From positions 1,176,172-1,240,171 of the forward strand of contig BJOX01000017.1 of assembly GCA_009731375.1 (NCBI GenBank): a DNA stretch of 64,000 nucleotides. The letters run 5' to 3'. Source of the stretch: Paulinella micropora. Its lineage: Eukaryota; Cercozoa; Imbricatea; Euglyphida. Shown piece by piece: positions 1-11,335 of this stretch (positions are counted from its first letter, which is position 1; every line of letters begins with the position of its first letter). Both the position numbers and the translations under genes were made by a program. The notes beneath the pieces were generated by a model. It saw nothing but the letters and a program-made list of their open reading frames with translations. It was not told the origin of the DNA and searched no databases.

Positions 1-964
1 TGTGTGTGTGTGTGTGTGAAAACAACAAGCAAACGTTGTTTACTTTTACAGTATTGGTGTCAGCTGGATGCTGCTCAAGGCGAGTTTCATCCACCTCCAA
101 ATGCAAGAATTCCTTGACACGGTTTTCCCTGGTGTCGCCATCGACTATGCCGCAAGGAAGGTCGAAAGCCAACCAGGGTGGAGACTGCAGCGTCAAAGGG
201 AGCAAGGACTTGGTATTCTGGCCCGAGGTCTGAGCTGTCTGATTCGCAGACGTGGTCCAAATGAGTGTGTCAGTTGGGAGGTTGGTCCAAGCACTGTGGG
301 GCCTTGCTTGTCGTCGTCATTCAGTCCAAGTATCGCCTGCATGTTGCCTAAAAAGTACAACTGTTGAAGAGCAAGGAATCAGATGCTATATGAACAGAGA
401 CAATCGGTGGTAAAGAACGTGACCGGTGTTGAAAGGTGTTCTCTTTGTGTCTTTTCAAAGTCGAGAGATGTGGGACTGCTTTCACGCAACCCGTACACCG
501 TTGGTAAAACCGCCCAAAACGTTCCCAACATTGAGAGGTGTAGTTTTTGTAAAACGACACAAAATGGGGTGGTTTTCACTAGTGAGAGCAGCGGCCCATC
601 CGTAACGAAATTTTCTTGAATTTTTACACCACCGTACACCGTCGTACACCAACACAACACCCACAGCACACTAGCATACACCTTTCAATCTCCTGCTTGC
701 TGTGTTTATTTTTACTATACAAAAGACTCACTGTGTGATCTGTCTGTCATTTCCCCCTTCTGATCCATAATTTTCTAACCCTAAATTCTTGCACATTCTG
801 TAGTTGTATGCTGCGGCCAAAAGGAAAATGGAAGGCAAACAAGCTGCTCAAAAGCTCTCAGCGCGGCAACTGGTTTTTATTTTTTTGCTGTATTTGGCTT
901 GTCTTATCGTTTCATGCTGGTGGTGTAGGCCGATGCTGCTCTCGGGCTGCCATCTTCGACGTCA
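1..964. repeat. First copy of a duplicated block
   Basis: From about base 36 to 964 this is the same sequence, at a constant offset of 1509 bases, as 1545-2472. Both copies are preceded by a TG microsatellite. This copy stops at a 10-N join, while the second continues into unique sequence, which is the pattern of one locus placed twice in a scaffold. I see no confident exon in it apart from the one annotated in the second copy at 2313-2381. Confidence 0.9.
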
Positions 965-1544
965 NNNNNNNNNNTACGCACGAACCACACCTCCCGCTGG
1001 CGGGAGCCCACCCCGAGCAGCAGGGGCAGGAAGAGGCGGCCGGGGGGGCCCTGCCGAACGCCGAGCACCTGGCACTTCCTAGCGCAGCGACCGCGCACCG
1101 CCGGGCACAGCGCCACGGGCAGGCTAAGGGTGCGCGTCGAAGACCTAAAATTCAAAAAAAAAAATTCTAAGACACTATAAAGACGAAACAAAACATGTGT
1201 GTATGTGTGTGTGTTGTGTGTTGTGTGTTCTGTGTGTGTGTGTGTGTGTGTTGTGTATTGTGTTTGTGTGTATGTGTTGTGTGTGGTGTTTGTCTGTGTT
1301 TGTGTGTGTGTTGTGTGTGTGTCTGTGTGTGTTTTGTGTGTGTTGTGTGTGTGTCTGTGTTGGTGTGTGTTGTGTGTGTGTGTGTGTGTGTTTTGTGTGT
1401 TGTGTGCTTGTGTGTGTTTGTGTGTGTGTGTTGTGTGTGGTGTTTGTCTGTGTGTTTGTCTGTGTTTGTGTGTGTGTGTGTGTGTGTTGTGTGTGTGTGT
1501 GTGTGTGTTGTGTTTGTGTGTGTGTGTGTGTGTGNNNNNNNNNN
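965..1544. other. Island between two 10-N joins
   Basis: A GC-rich stretch (975-1165) and a long TG-rich microsatellite are enclosed by fixed-size 10-N joins at 965-974 and 1535-1544. The GC-rich part has open frames on both strands but nothing I recognise. Its position between two copies of the same block suggests a misplaced contig. Confidence 0.7.
1195..1534 (+). repeat. TG-rich microsatellite
   Basis: About 340 bases of TG dinucleotides interrupted by TTG and TGTC variants. The long Cys/Val open frames here are translation artefacts. Confidence 0.95.
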
Positions 1545-2472
1545 TTGTTTACTTTTACAGTATTGGTGTCAGCTGGATGCTGCTCAAGGCGAGTTTCATC
1601 CACCTCCAAATGCAAGAATTCCTTGACACGGTTTTCCCTGGTGTCGCCATCGACTATGCCGCAAGGAAGGTCGAAAGCCAACCAGGGTGGAGACTGCAGC
1701 GTCAAAGGGAGCAAGGACTTGGTATTCTGGCCCGAGGTCTGAGCTGTCTGATTCGCAGACGTGGTCCAAATGAGTGTGTCAGTTGGGAGGTTGGTCCAAG
1801 CACTGTGGGGCCTTGCTTGTCGTCGTCATTCAGTCCAAGTATCGCCTGCATGTTGCCTAAAAAGTACAACTGTTGAAGAGCAAGGAATCAGATGCTATAT
1901 GAACAGAGACAATCGGTGGTAAAGAACGTGACCGGTGTTGAAAGGTGTTCTCTTTGTGTCTTTTCAAAGTCGAGAGATGTGGGACTGCTTTCACGCAACC
2001 CGTACACCGTTGGTAAAACCGCCCAAAACGTTCCCAACATTGAGAGGTGTAGTTTTTGTAAAACGACACAAAATGGGGTGGTTTTCACTAGTGAGAGCAG
2101 CGGCCCATCCGTAACGAAATTTTCTTGAATTTTTACACCACCGTACACCGTCGTACACCAACACAACACCCACAGCACACTAGCATACACCTTTCAATCT
2201 CCTGCTTGCTGTGTTTATTTTTACTATACAAAAGACTCACTGTGTGATCTGTCTGTCATTTCCCCCTTCTGATCCATAATTTTCTAACCCTAAATTCTTG
2301 CACATTCTGTAGTTGTATGCTGCGGCCAAAAGGAAAATGGAAGGCAAACAAGCTGCTCAAAAGCTCTCAGCGCGGCAACTGGTTTTTATTTTTTTGCTGT
2401 ATTTGGCTTGTCTTATCGTTTCATGCTGGTGGTGTAGGCCGATGCTGCTCTCGGGCTGCCATCTTCGACGTC
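1545..2472. repeat. Second copy of the duplicated block
   Basis: Matches bases 36-964 at an offset of 1509 with no difference that I can see. Unlike the first copy it runs on into the exons at 2438 and 3148, so this is likely the genuine placement. Confidence 0.9.
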
Positions 2473-2891
2473 AACTAGCTCGGCACATAGCAGTGATACC
2501 TCTTTGCCATTCACTGCTTCCAGTCAGCAAATGTGCCTCAGTGTGGAAAAAATGTGTGGGAATGTCGAGCAAGGGCTTGATTTTTCGTTTTGCCTTAAGC
2601 AAAAGTCCAATCTGTCGCCTCCTCCCAAGCCATCATCTCAGCTTACAGCAGTAAATCGTGTCATGCATGTCCTGGGAACAGAGGCGGGGCGAATGCAGTC
2701 AAATGATGTCATGTCCGAGCTGGCCAAATGGGGTTTTAGTTCTATAGTAAGAATTCTTGAGGATACAGAAGGCATTGAGGATCCATCTCTGTCCACTGTG
2801 CCGCCTTATGTGTCGTCTTTGGTAGGGGAGGTTCTCTCTTTGTCTATCTTTTCTCTCCTCTCTCTCTCTCTCTCTCTCTTTCTCTCTTTCT

Positions 2892-2927
<36 letters not shown>

Positions 2928-3836
2928 TCTCTTCCTCTCTTCTCTCTCCTCTCTTCCCTCTCTCTCTCTATTCCTCTCTCTCTCTCTCTATCTCTCTTCT
3001 CTCTCTCTCTATCTCTCTCTCTTTCTCTCTTTCTCTCTCCTTCTATCTCTGACATGTAAATTTTGCAGATACTAATACACAAAAGTATACACACATGCTC
3101 TTTCTTATTTTTTTTCTCTCTCTCTCTCTCTCTTTCTTTTTTTTTAGGTGCAACATTTGTTTGATCTTGGTCCTATGTCAGCCACGCTTCTGGGTTGGGA
3201 ATCTCAGTCTTTTAGCTTCTTTCACAGCAGCAGTTTTGCCAGTATTCCTGTCCAGTACGATCCCATCAGCCTTCAATTAGGAATGGATGCTTTTGGAATA
3301 GAGGAGTATTTTGCTGATGCGCATCCATCACACGAATTCGTTCGGGGCACCAGTACGTCTTATATTGCACAGAGGCCAAGGCATACCAGCAATATTGTGC
3401 AGATTACAAAAGCTTTAAAACCGTTTTGCCAGCCATTTGGAAGGCCATCCAGGATGGGAGGGATTCGATTTTGAGCCGAGGCAAAGGAAACGAAGGACTG
3501 AGGAGCAGCTTAAATTAGCATTTGAGGCAGGTGAGGAAGGAGTCTGGCGGTGTGACGGGTGCAACCCTCCCAGCTATCATGTCATCCGTCTGGATTGGAA
3601 GGGCAAGGATCACAAGTGCAGGCAGAGCTTACTCCAACGGATGCCCAGCAAAGCAAAGATGCCTTTTCAGTCATTTGCAGTCAGCCCAAGATTGCAGGAT
3701 CAGCCAGCTCGGTTGCGTAATAATCTGTCTGTGTACAAGGAGTATTTTTCAGAGAGGGAGAAGCTGCAACTTCTCAGCAAGTTTCTGTTTCGGTTTTCCC
3801 AACGTCTGCTACTCAGTCAGCAGGGGTCACATTTGC
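2313..3836 (+). pseudogene. N-terminal part of a broken transposon-type gene
   Basis: Three exons can be placed: 2313-2381 (after a ctaac branch-like site and ctgtag acceptor), 2438-2821 and 3148 onward. They join in phase 0 across a 56-nt intron and a 326-nt intron filled with CT repeat. The second exon contains a readable stretch ending in VPPYVSSL and continues as VQHLFDLGPMSA in the third. In the third exon the coherent reading moves through all three frames between about 3330 and 3480, so it is disrupted. The last readable part has a Cys-rich motif, WRCDGCNPPSYHVIRLD. I do not recognise the family. Its proximity and strand suggest it belongs with the transposase-like region at 4029-5368. 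Confidence 0.45.
2826..3053 (+). repeat. CT microsatellite inside an intron
   Basis: Almost pure CT/CTTT between donor gtaggg (2822) and the acceptor at 3146-3147. A second short CT run precedes the acceptor and may act as a polypyrimidine tract. Confidence 0.9.
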
Positions 3837-3837
3837 G

Positions 3838-3868
<31 letters not shown>

Positions 3869-3892
3869 TCTCTCTGTCCGTCTGTCTCTCTC
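3837..3892 (+). repeat. CT microsatellite
   Basis: Short CT run that ends the readable frame of the upstream coding region. Confidence 0.9.
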
Positions 3893-4028
3893 TTTCTCAT
3901 TTCTTCTTGCTCGCAATCAGTTTGATTGCATTGACCCCCAATTTTGTACCGTTGTTTGGATCTTCTCCTTTTTTCAGAGCGGATCTAAGCAACGAGTACA
4001 ATCTTTAAATTTTCAGCCTCGTTGTGAG

Positions 4029-5368
4029 ATCGTCCCGCCACGGTTGAGACTGTCACACTACGTTAGACTAATACATATATCATAGGACTCCAATCTTCAA
4101 TGAAAGTCAAAGGCGATTAAAAGTGACCCAGCTGCGGTTTTTTTGGAACAAGCGGATTGGGGAATACTTGGTACATCCCAAATAAACCTTTACAAAACTC
4201 ATTGCTCCTCCACTACGTTCTGACTTTACCCGTTTCACACAGCAGTTGTGGATTGAACAGAGGCACAGCAAAGTCTGGAACAAGTGTCCGACGTGTATCG
4301 AATACACAAAAGACACTGCCAGGCTTGCTGCGATTCAGGAGAAAGAAGAGCAGTATAGATTATTGCCGGACAGAGTTATTTCTAATGAGGAGGAGGAAGA
4401 GAAAGAAGTCTTGATGGCCAAACTCGAAAAATCCGAGCATCATTTCCGTGCCAAACGAAATAATGAGTTTTACGCTGAAGACTTAGAGACTATAAGAGAT
4501 GATGCCCGAACTGCAATCATTGTTGTAGATTTTTCCAGAATGAGCGTTGGAGGAGGGAAAACCAAAGATGTGAACGATTGCATAGCTGTGATTTTAAAAG
4601 GTGATGGAAGAGGAGGCGTGAAGAGAAAGTATGTTGACACACTACCTCACAAAGGCTACGCTTACACATCCAATGACTATCATTTCTTTCGTCTATGGTT
4701 GTCTGAGATTTTAGAGAAAAAGATCAAAGGCATGGGGGTGGTGAAAGTGATATTATGGTCAGACGGTGGAAGGAAACATTTCAAGCAAAGGTTTGCTTTG
4801 GCAGAGTTTAGTTTAATAAGAAAAAAACATGAGTGGCTACACCGTAGGCTCAGCTGTTTGGAATCTTTGGGCATCTTATCACGGGAAAGCTTTATGCGAC
4901 TCACATGCAGGAAAGATAACAGAGATGGTGGCCTACATGGCTTTTCACCATGATTGGGTGTGGCAAGATTCGCGTGACTTGGCACACCTGATCCGGACTT
5001 ATCTTTCCAACTCTGAAGTTATGGTCTTTGATGGTATGATCGACCGATCAGAGAACCTCAAGCATAACGTCATAGGCACTACCGATCTTTGGAAGTATCA
5101 TTTTATTGAAAGCACTGACACTCCAGGGAAGCTCAAAATCGCGACTTTTCGTGATGAGCCTACCATTGTCTGGGCTTTCAAACTCAAGGATTCCGGCTCC
5201 TCTCGTGCTCCTGCTTGGGTGCCTAATGCAGCAGCACTAGCACCAACTTCTTCTAGGCCTATTGAATCTAGAATTGAGCGGCCTTCGTATGTGTCTGATT
5301 CACATGTTCGCGCTCAGCGTGTTGAGCAAGAAAGGCTCCTAGGTCGCAAGCGTCGTAGGGACTGGTAG
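4029..5368 (+). pseudogene. Transposase-like coding region, broken
   Basis: One frame reads from about 4066 through an in-frame TAA at 4183 to about 4820. The coherent reading then moves to another frame at a run of seven A (4821-4827) and continues to a TAG near 5368. The N-terminal part has a CPTC pair. The middle part has IIVVDFSRMSVGGGKT and VILWSDGGRKHFK. After the frameshift come WNLWASYHGKALCDSHAG and a basic C-terminus (GRKRRRDW). An aspartate-rich SDG-x-KHFK motif followed by N/S-x-HGK-x-x-CDSHAG recalls DDE-type transposases associated with cysteine-cluster proteins in many eukaryotic genomes, but I cannot name the superfamily. The stop and frameshift suggest a dead copy, although the poly-A shift could also be a sequencing error. 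Confidence 0.5.
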
Positions 5369-6023
5369 TTGATAAAACGAATTTTCAACTGTTAGAAATT
5401 CAAAAATAGAATTTGAAGTTTAAAATATCAAAATAATTAAATAAGTCAATATATCATTTAGTTTTATTAATTAATATATTTTTAGTGTAACAGTGTTTGC
5501 CACCGTTCAGTCACGAGAGTCACCAACTGTCTCACTAACGGTTATAAATTCAAATATAATTTGAATTTGAAATTCAAAACCATCAAAATCATAATAAATA
5601 AATTTATTATTTAGTTTTACTGCAAAAAAACATTAATTGAAGGTGTCTGGTAGCCGATGTGCATAAAAGTGTATGAAAGGTGTATGAAAGGTGTATGAAA
5701 GGTGTATGAAAGGTGTAAACTACCGTTAAGCAGTTTGAAAATTTGAAATAATTTCAAAACTTCAATGGAAGTAGTTAGAATATGTTTTCTAATAATAAAA
5801 TAAAATTTTTATTAAAAACAACGCATCCTGTGCGCTCGAAAACTAGACCAGAACGTTGATTAGTGTATTTTTGGTGTAAAATGAGATAACAGTCGAAAAA
5901 ACCGTTATAAGTAACGGAAAAAGTTGCGGATTTCATCCAATTTTTTTTAACGCTTTAATATGAATTAATCTTTGATTTCGTCATGAAAAATATATATTTC
6001 AATGTATGAAAAAATCCTGAAGG
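5369..6023. other. AT-rich non-coding stretch with 11-bp tandem repeats
   Basis: No gene is visible. At 5669-5719 the unit gtgtatgaaag is repeated four times plus a partial copy. Several short gaaatttcaaa-type inverted motifs occur nearby. This may be the 3' end of the upstream transposon, but I could not find a matching terminal repeat on its other side. Confidence 0.5.
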
Positions 6024-7300
6024 TCAGCCTGCGGGTTGGCCCTTACTATATCCTGTCGTGCGCTTCATGCACACCGGGTTCACAGAACCCCCTAGCATAA
6101 AGTGTATCACGGCGAGGCGCGCACGTCGATCTCCCCAGTCTCCCTTCCAATTCGTATCTGGGTACGACGTCAAGCGCGTGCTCTCCTTCTGGTAGAAATG
6201 AACTCCCCGCTTTGCGGTTCCCTGGAGATACCGCACCATTGTTCCGCCTCCTGAAAGGGGAACTCCTCAGGCTTGGATGTGAAGCGCGCCATCTCCCCCA
6301 CCGGCCCAAGCGTCTCATGCCGAGTCATTCTAACCCAAATCAGGATTCCACATATGTGATAAGGTGAGAATTCCTCCATTACGCTGGGAACTCCTTTCCT
6401 ACAACCGGGCATCAACCATGGTGAATCCACCGGCGATAGATTTTTGGTCTTGAGACGCTCGCTGGCCTCCCGAATAAACGTTTCCTGGAACAACTTGATG
6501 GTTCGTCCCAACTCCGGATGTCGGCCATCCTCGATGTCGATTCCGACCACTCCCGTAGGCATTTCACTTTTGAACACGTTGAAACGGCCTTCCCCGGCCG
6601 CTTTAAATTCGGCCTTCGCTTCTTCGCTGCTGAAGCCCATCATTATGTCATCCACATGGACGAATCCTACGTCGGGGCTTGTCTTGCCCCGCCCGCCACC
6701 GGAAGAAGAAACATGGGAAGGCTTTGTGCTGCTCAAATCCTTGACCATAAAAGGCACCAGCACTTCCTCCCTGCGTCCGGTCTCCCGTAGAGCGCCCGGA
6801 CCATCTCCCAGACATAGCCTTCCTCTTCCCGGACCATCTCCCAGACATAGCCTTTCGAAGCCAAAAGGTGGTACCAGGTAGGTGGGTCGCATCCCTTCTT
6901 CTTCTACTTCAGCCTCGATGTAAGCCGTGCCCACGTCGAACTTTCCCAGCACCAGATCGTAGAACGTCACCAACATGAAGAAGCCAAGAATTGTCATAGT
7001 ACATGGTGTTGGGAACGTGCGTTGTCCGTAATGGTCCCCTTGTACCATTGAGTACCCCTTCGCTACCAACCGACTCTTGTACTTCAACACCTTTCCACCC
7101 GATTCCTTGGTTGCGTCGGCGTACCTACCCCTGCATAAGTCTCGTGCCGGCACTGACTCCCTCTTGCGCCTCCGGAAACATCCTTGCACCCATAGGGTAG
7201 CGATCTCCTGAGCTCTGGCATCCTCGAACTTGCCTGACGCCGTAGCCTCCTTCTCTGCCACCGGGCGAGTAAACGTAGCCGCCAGCGCTCGCTCTCTCAA
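6024..7300 (-). pseudogene. Copia-A reverse transcriptase with start of RNase H, fragment
   Basis: A 376-aa open frame starting at 7300, followed by shifted frames down to 6024, reads in the order expected for the RVT_2 (copia) reverse transcriptase. It has a tail of the integrase-RT linker (TFTRPVAEKEATASGKFE), RT fingers (KYKSRLVAKGYSMVQGD), KFDVGTAYIEAE, VPPFGFE, catalytic FVHVDDI and SPYHICGILIWVRMTRHE. The RNase H start DTNWKGDWGDRRARLA follows in another frame. It is clearly homologous to Copia-B at 27.8-29.5 kb. An 11-codon segment is tandemly duplicated in the RT (plus coordinates 6798-6821 and 6831-6854). The expected RNase H continuation is absent below 6024; a matching piece lies at 8860-9308 on the opposite strand. 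Confidence 0.8.
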
Positions 7301-7377
7301 TGCTCACTTCAGTATTTCCGAGTCTAGCATCCGCTCTACCTTAGTATGCCCGATTACTTGTCAACGGCAGCTGCCTA

Positions 7378-7384
7378 TCTATCC

Positions 7385-7424
<40 letters not shown>

Positions 7425-7433
7425 GTCTATCTG
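7378..7433 (+). repeat. TATC microsatellite
   Basis: About 13 TATC units. It interrupts the copia fragments. Confidence 0.95.
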
Positions 7434-7586
7434 CGATATCTCATCCATATGTGACCCCGTCGCGGCGTTAAAGCGCGGCAACCAAACCTTTCTCCTTTTT
7501 CTTCTTGGGCTGACAACCCTGGCTTACACAGAGTGGCTTGCTTCCCCTATGTCAAGCCCTAAGTCACAAAAACTACATGCGAAAAC

Positions 7587-7829
7587 TTACCGACGCACCG
7601 CTATTCCCTCCGGAGTGGCCGCCGCCACCCTCCCAGTGCGTGCTCTGCACCGCCTGAACCCCTTGGAGAAGATGTTGCTCATGTCCACCCTTACGAAGAT
7701 CCTTCGGGCCTCCTCGAAAAGAAGTGTCCAAAAGCGCACGTCCATCCGGACTACAAGTCGCAACCCGGCATTGTCATCCCGGATTCTACCCACAGTGTTG
7801 ACTCCGAGACATACTCCCATTTCGTCCAT
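7587..7829 (-). pseudogene. Possible copia integrase C-terminal fragment
   Basis: An 80-codon open frame on the minus strand (RIRDDNAGLRLVVRMDVRFW) loosely resembles the region of Copia-B that follows the integrase core (around 30.1-30.35 kb, VIEGRLGHDESRTHMTAWLG). If correct, it is out of order relative to the linker fragment at 8298-8792, pointing to rearrangement or a second element. This is weak similarity judged by eye. Confidence 0.3.
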
Positions 7830-8085
7830 CGGACAAGAAGTGCCCCGAAAGAACCAATCGAAAGAAGAAAACGCCTGGTATTACCATCAACACCAAGCGA
7901 ATGGAAAGGCATTGAAGAAGAACTCCAATCCGCACTCCCCCTAGTTGGCCTTTTTCTTCAACGACCTACCTCCTCTTCTTTTTCCAGAACACAGTCTACC
8001 CGTGATTCCCATCCCGGACACACAAATTGCTGTTTGATATGAAACTGCGTTCGTTTGCAAAGACTATATCCTTTTGCGATATCCC

Positions 8086-8086
<1 letters not shown>

Positions 8087-8145
<59 letters not shown>

Positions 8146-8221
8146 CTCTATCTCTCTATCTCTCTATCTCTCTATCTCTCTCTCTATATCTATCTATCTA
8201 TCTGTCTATCTACCTATCTAC

Positions 8222-8273
<52 letters not shown>

Positions 8274-8334
8274 ATGTCTATCTATCTATCTATTTATTTA
8301 CCTACCTACCAACCTACCAACCTCGTTCTCCGTC
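8087..8334 (+). repeat. TATC/CTAC microsatellite
   Basis: Long TATC array with TCTC, TGTC and TACC variants, grading into ACC-rich sequence after 8298. Long Tyr/Leu/Ser/Ile open frames here are artefacts. Confidence 0.95.
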
Positions 8335-8792
8335 TCTTCACCTTCGAAACGTACAAAATGGGCCGGTTGCATCTTCTTGCCTTTACGGATGGGTTCGCAT
8401 TCCCCTTCCACCACCCCTTTTCTGGTCTTGCTTTTCCATTCCGGGCCATAGGTTCGTTTTGCCCAATTCCACCCCCATTCCTTCGCTGGCACTTCAACGC
8501 TCATACCGCGGGTCACCTCCCGCAGTTCCTCAGTTGATTCCTCCGGCTCGGGCAGTCTCAGCTTGCCCTCCTCTTCCTTCTCTTCTTTGACCACGACCAC
8601 GCGATCGCTGTCTCCTCTCGCTTCCGTTTTCACGAATAGCTCGTCCATGTCGTCGCTGATCGGGTAACCAAGAGCCTCGTCCAGCTTCAGCCCGGAGGCC
8701 TTCCAGATTTGAAGGATGATGGGCCAGGCAGGCTTATCTTCGTCAAAATTTATTACATCCCGCCACCTCTTGATCTCCCCCTGGACGAACAC
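8298..8792 (-). pseudogene. Copia-A integrase-RT linker fragment
   Basis: Reading from 8792 down, [40 protein letters not shown] and [13 protein letters not shown] align in order with the Copia-B linker (WRNI, DADLEQLFV, TPATQWGWAWAKKTCG, NGPAHWVKFEDD at 29.5-30.35 kb). This is the variable acidic spacer between the integrase and reverse transcriptase of a copia polyprotein. About 1 kb of microsatellite and other sequence separates it from its RT at 7300. Confidence 0.75.
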
Positions 8793-8859
8793 AATGTGCG
8801 CCCACGAGGACCGCGAAGCAAGGAACGGCGAGAGAAGTTGCTAGCCAAGCAACCAGCTT

Positions 8860-9308
8860 TAATTGCGGAGGCGATGGGAACAGTACCGCCTCTGGAGGAA
8901 AAGATGCAGGAGGGTCACGTGCGAATGGACGCGCCTCCGGAAGAATCGATCTGTGAGGTCGAGATCTACGCGTTGGACGCGTGCCTGCACGGTCAGGAAA
9001 AGATCGTAAATTTTATCAACGGGATCGCAGGGGGCAGAGTGGCCAAGAACTTGGCCAAGCAAGGGTGGGGCAAGCCACCTGTGGTGTACGAAGATAACAA
9101 AGGGGCCATTGATCTGGCCAGAACCAACATTTACCGCCAGAAGTTGAATAATATTGACCTACGCTATGCCTACGTCAACGCGATGATCCTGGCTGGAAAT
9201 GCGTTGTTGGAGAAGATCGGTTCCGCCGACAACTACGGCGATGCCAATACAAAGCGGCAGCGGGGACCGAAGTATGCGAAGATGACAGGAAAGATTTCGC
9301 AACCGTGA
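8860..9308 (+). pseudogene. Copia-A RNase H C-terminal part, inverted
   Basis: The open frame (in frame from 8709) contains ESICEVEIYALDACLHGQEK, NFINGIAGGRVAKNLAKQGW, VVYEDNKGAIDLA and SADNYGDANTKRQRG. These match Copia-B RNase H (EASSCEAELYAMVEAYHGQD, ILYGDNQGALNLADT, ASADKVADVNTKQSR), with the conserved acidic positions of a copia RNase H. It lies on the plus strand, back to back with the minus-strand linker at 8792, so the element has been broken by an inversion or two elements abut. A TGA ends it at 9306-9308. Confidence 0.8.
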
Positions 9309-9369
9309 TCAGTGAGACTTATGACGGAAGACTTCTGTGCCACGGTAAGTAGTTGGTATTAATGCCATC

Positions 9370-9380
9370 AAGGGGGAGCT
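9370..9380 (+). promoter_or_regulatory. Polypurine tract of Copia-A
   Basis: aagggggagct lies about 60 bases after the RNase H stop. The same purine run occurs at the inner edge of the 3' LTRs of Copia-B and Copia-C, where it would prime plus-strand DNA synthesis. Confidence 0.7.
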
Positions 9381-10270
9381 TAGGAAGATAGTCAAGTGAT
9401 GGGATTAATACAACCGGTAAATACAGGTTAGTTAATAATTACAAATCATAGTGTGGAAAAAGTGGTAATTACTTGTGTGGGTGGCAGTGGTGGCACAAAT
9501 GCCAATATGTCACGTATGGACACCTGAAATTTTAGACTTAGAGAACTGTACGAGCTGTTTCGTTCAACGGTTTGGCTGGTTTTTGTCTGTGTTGATTGAT
9601 TTTCCTATCAAAGGACCGTTTGGAGCTGGTTATTTAGTCAACCGGGGACGCGGGCCTGGGAGACGTTAAACAGGTTTCTAATATCACCAATACTGTTCAA
9701 CTTCTTCAAGTACTCAATATTTAGTAATTATTCCTGTATTACCATATTTTCTGGTACTGGTGGCGAATTGCCTTCATGTTAATATATTACCAATTTGGTG
9801 AGGTTGATTTCCTTCAAGTTTTGGTTCTTTTGAATCTCAGTGACTCAGTAAAATATTGTAGACAACTGGGATCCCGGAGCCTCCGGTTAACAGGCTAGTT
9901 TTCCTACCCGGACCTTCAAATTTGTCCATCGTAAAGTGCTCAGTCTGATATGACACATGGGTATATTAAAGTAGCATATATTTACCTATCTGCGCCTGCA
10001 GTTGACAGGGGACACCTGGGAGAAGAATAAACCGGCGGAGAGCACCTCTGGGCAGCTTACAGTATTTATTGTATTAATATGAATACTTTCAAGTGCTCCG
10101 GTTACCGTATTTAATACATTAATATTAATGATAATATTAACTATTAACATCTAGAAAAAATGAGTGAACGTCCCAGGTCAAAATTCTAGCCAGCACGGTC
10201 AGCAAAATGCCCACAGGTCAGGAAAACAGCCGCCGGTCAGGACGGCCACAGGTCAGGATTCTGTATTGAC
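9381..10270 (+). other. Probable 3' LTR and flank of Copia-A
   Basis: The sequence follows the polypurine tract. It contains tttctggtactggtggc (about 9745), which is also in the middle of the Copia-B LTR. No second copy exists in this window, so LTR ends cannot be set. At 10170-10262 the motif caggtca or ggtca recurs about five times at irregular spacing. Confidence 0.4.
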
Positions 10271-10780
10271 CGGAGCACTTGAATGTCGACAGTAATACAA
10301 TGGCAGCCAGTGGGAAATAATACCGGTCCTTGGGCAGCCCTGCAACCATGTCCAGAGTGGCCCCATAGGAAGGGGTTGATCAGCATGAATTGGACAGACC
10401 TGCTTTTGCATTGTGTAAATGATAGACTCCAGGTCCGTGAAGTTCTGAGTGCAAGTACGGTAAACGAGTCCCCTTGATGTATAACAAAACGCCCCTCTTG
10501 CTGAATGGAACACAAAATAGGATGGTCATACTGCGAATGGAAACATAGGATGCTCGCACAGCAAATGAGTGCGAAAAGCAGAATGTCATTATTGTAGGCA
10601 TGTGTAGGGGCCTTGTGACCCCGACAAGGGAGCCCAATCATCGCAAAAACGACGCTAGATTTTGTGGCTGCTGTGAAACATTCAGCTACCCCCTAGGATT
10701 ATATATTCATACATATAATACGGCAATAAAATCTATATTGACGCAAGAATCTGATGCAATACGAACGGCATAACACATAA

Positions 10781-10819
<39 letters not shown>

Positions 10820-10833
10820 AAAAAAAAAAAGGG
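10271..10833. other. Unassigned stretch ending in poly-A
   Basis: No confident gene. A minus-strand open frame (10253-10513) has a readable but unrecognised sequence including IIYTMQKQVCPIHADQPLPM. The segment ends in a long A run (10780-10830) directly before an assembly gap. Confidence 0.4.
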
Positions 10834-11301
10834 NNNNNNNNNNNNNNNNNNNNNNNNNNNNNNNNNNNNNNNNNNNNNNNNNNNNNNNNNNNNNNNNNNN
10901 NNNNNNNNNNNNNNNNNNNNNNNNNNNNNNNNNNNNNNNNNNNNNNNNNNNNNNNNNNNNNNNNNNNNNNNNNNNNNNNNNNNNNNNNNNNNNNNNNNNN
11001 NNNNNNNNNNNNNNNNNNNNNNNNNNNNNNNNNNNNNNNNNNNNNNNNNNNNNNNNNNNNNNNNNNNNNNNNNNNNNNNNNNNNNNNNNNNNNNNNNNNN
11101 NNNNNNNNNNNNNNNNNNNNNNNNNNNNNNNNNNNNNNNNNNNNNNNNNNNNNNNNNNNNNNNNNNNNNNNNNNNNNNNNNNNNNNNNNNNNNNNNNNNN
11201 NNNNNNNNNNNNNNNNNNNNNNNNNNNNNNNNNNNNNNNNNNNNNNNNNNNNNNNNNNNNNNNNNNNNNNNNNNNNNNNNNNNNNNNNNNNNNNNNNNNN
11301 N
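10834..11301. other. Assembly gap (N)
   Basis: 468 N, directly after a poly-A/G run. It cuts off whatever lies downstream of the WW-domain gene. Confidence 1.
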
Positions 11302-11335
11302 GCGGAAGGCTGAATGTTAAGTTTCGAAGCGGGAT

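Noticed and set aside
5669-5719. Short direct repeats as a CRISPR-like array
   Set aside because: Eleven-base units with no spacers; a simple tandem repeat in a eukaryotic AT-rich region.
10170-10262. Nuclear-receptor response elements (aggtca half-sites)
   Set aside because: Nothing suggests an animal genome and the spacing is irregular; kept only as a low-interest motif cluster.
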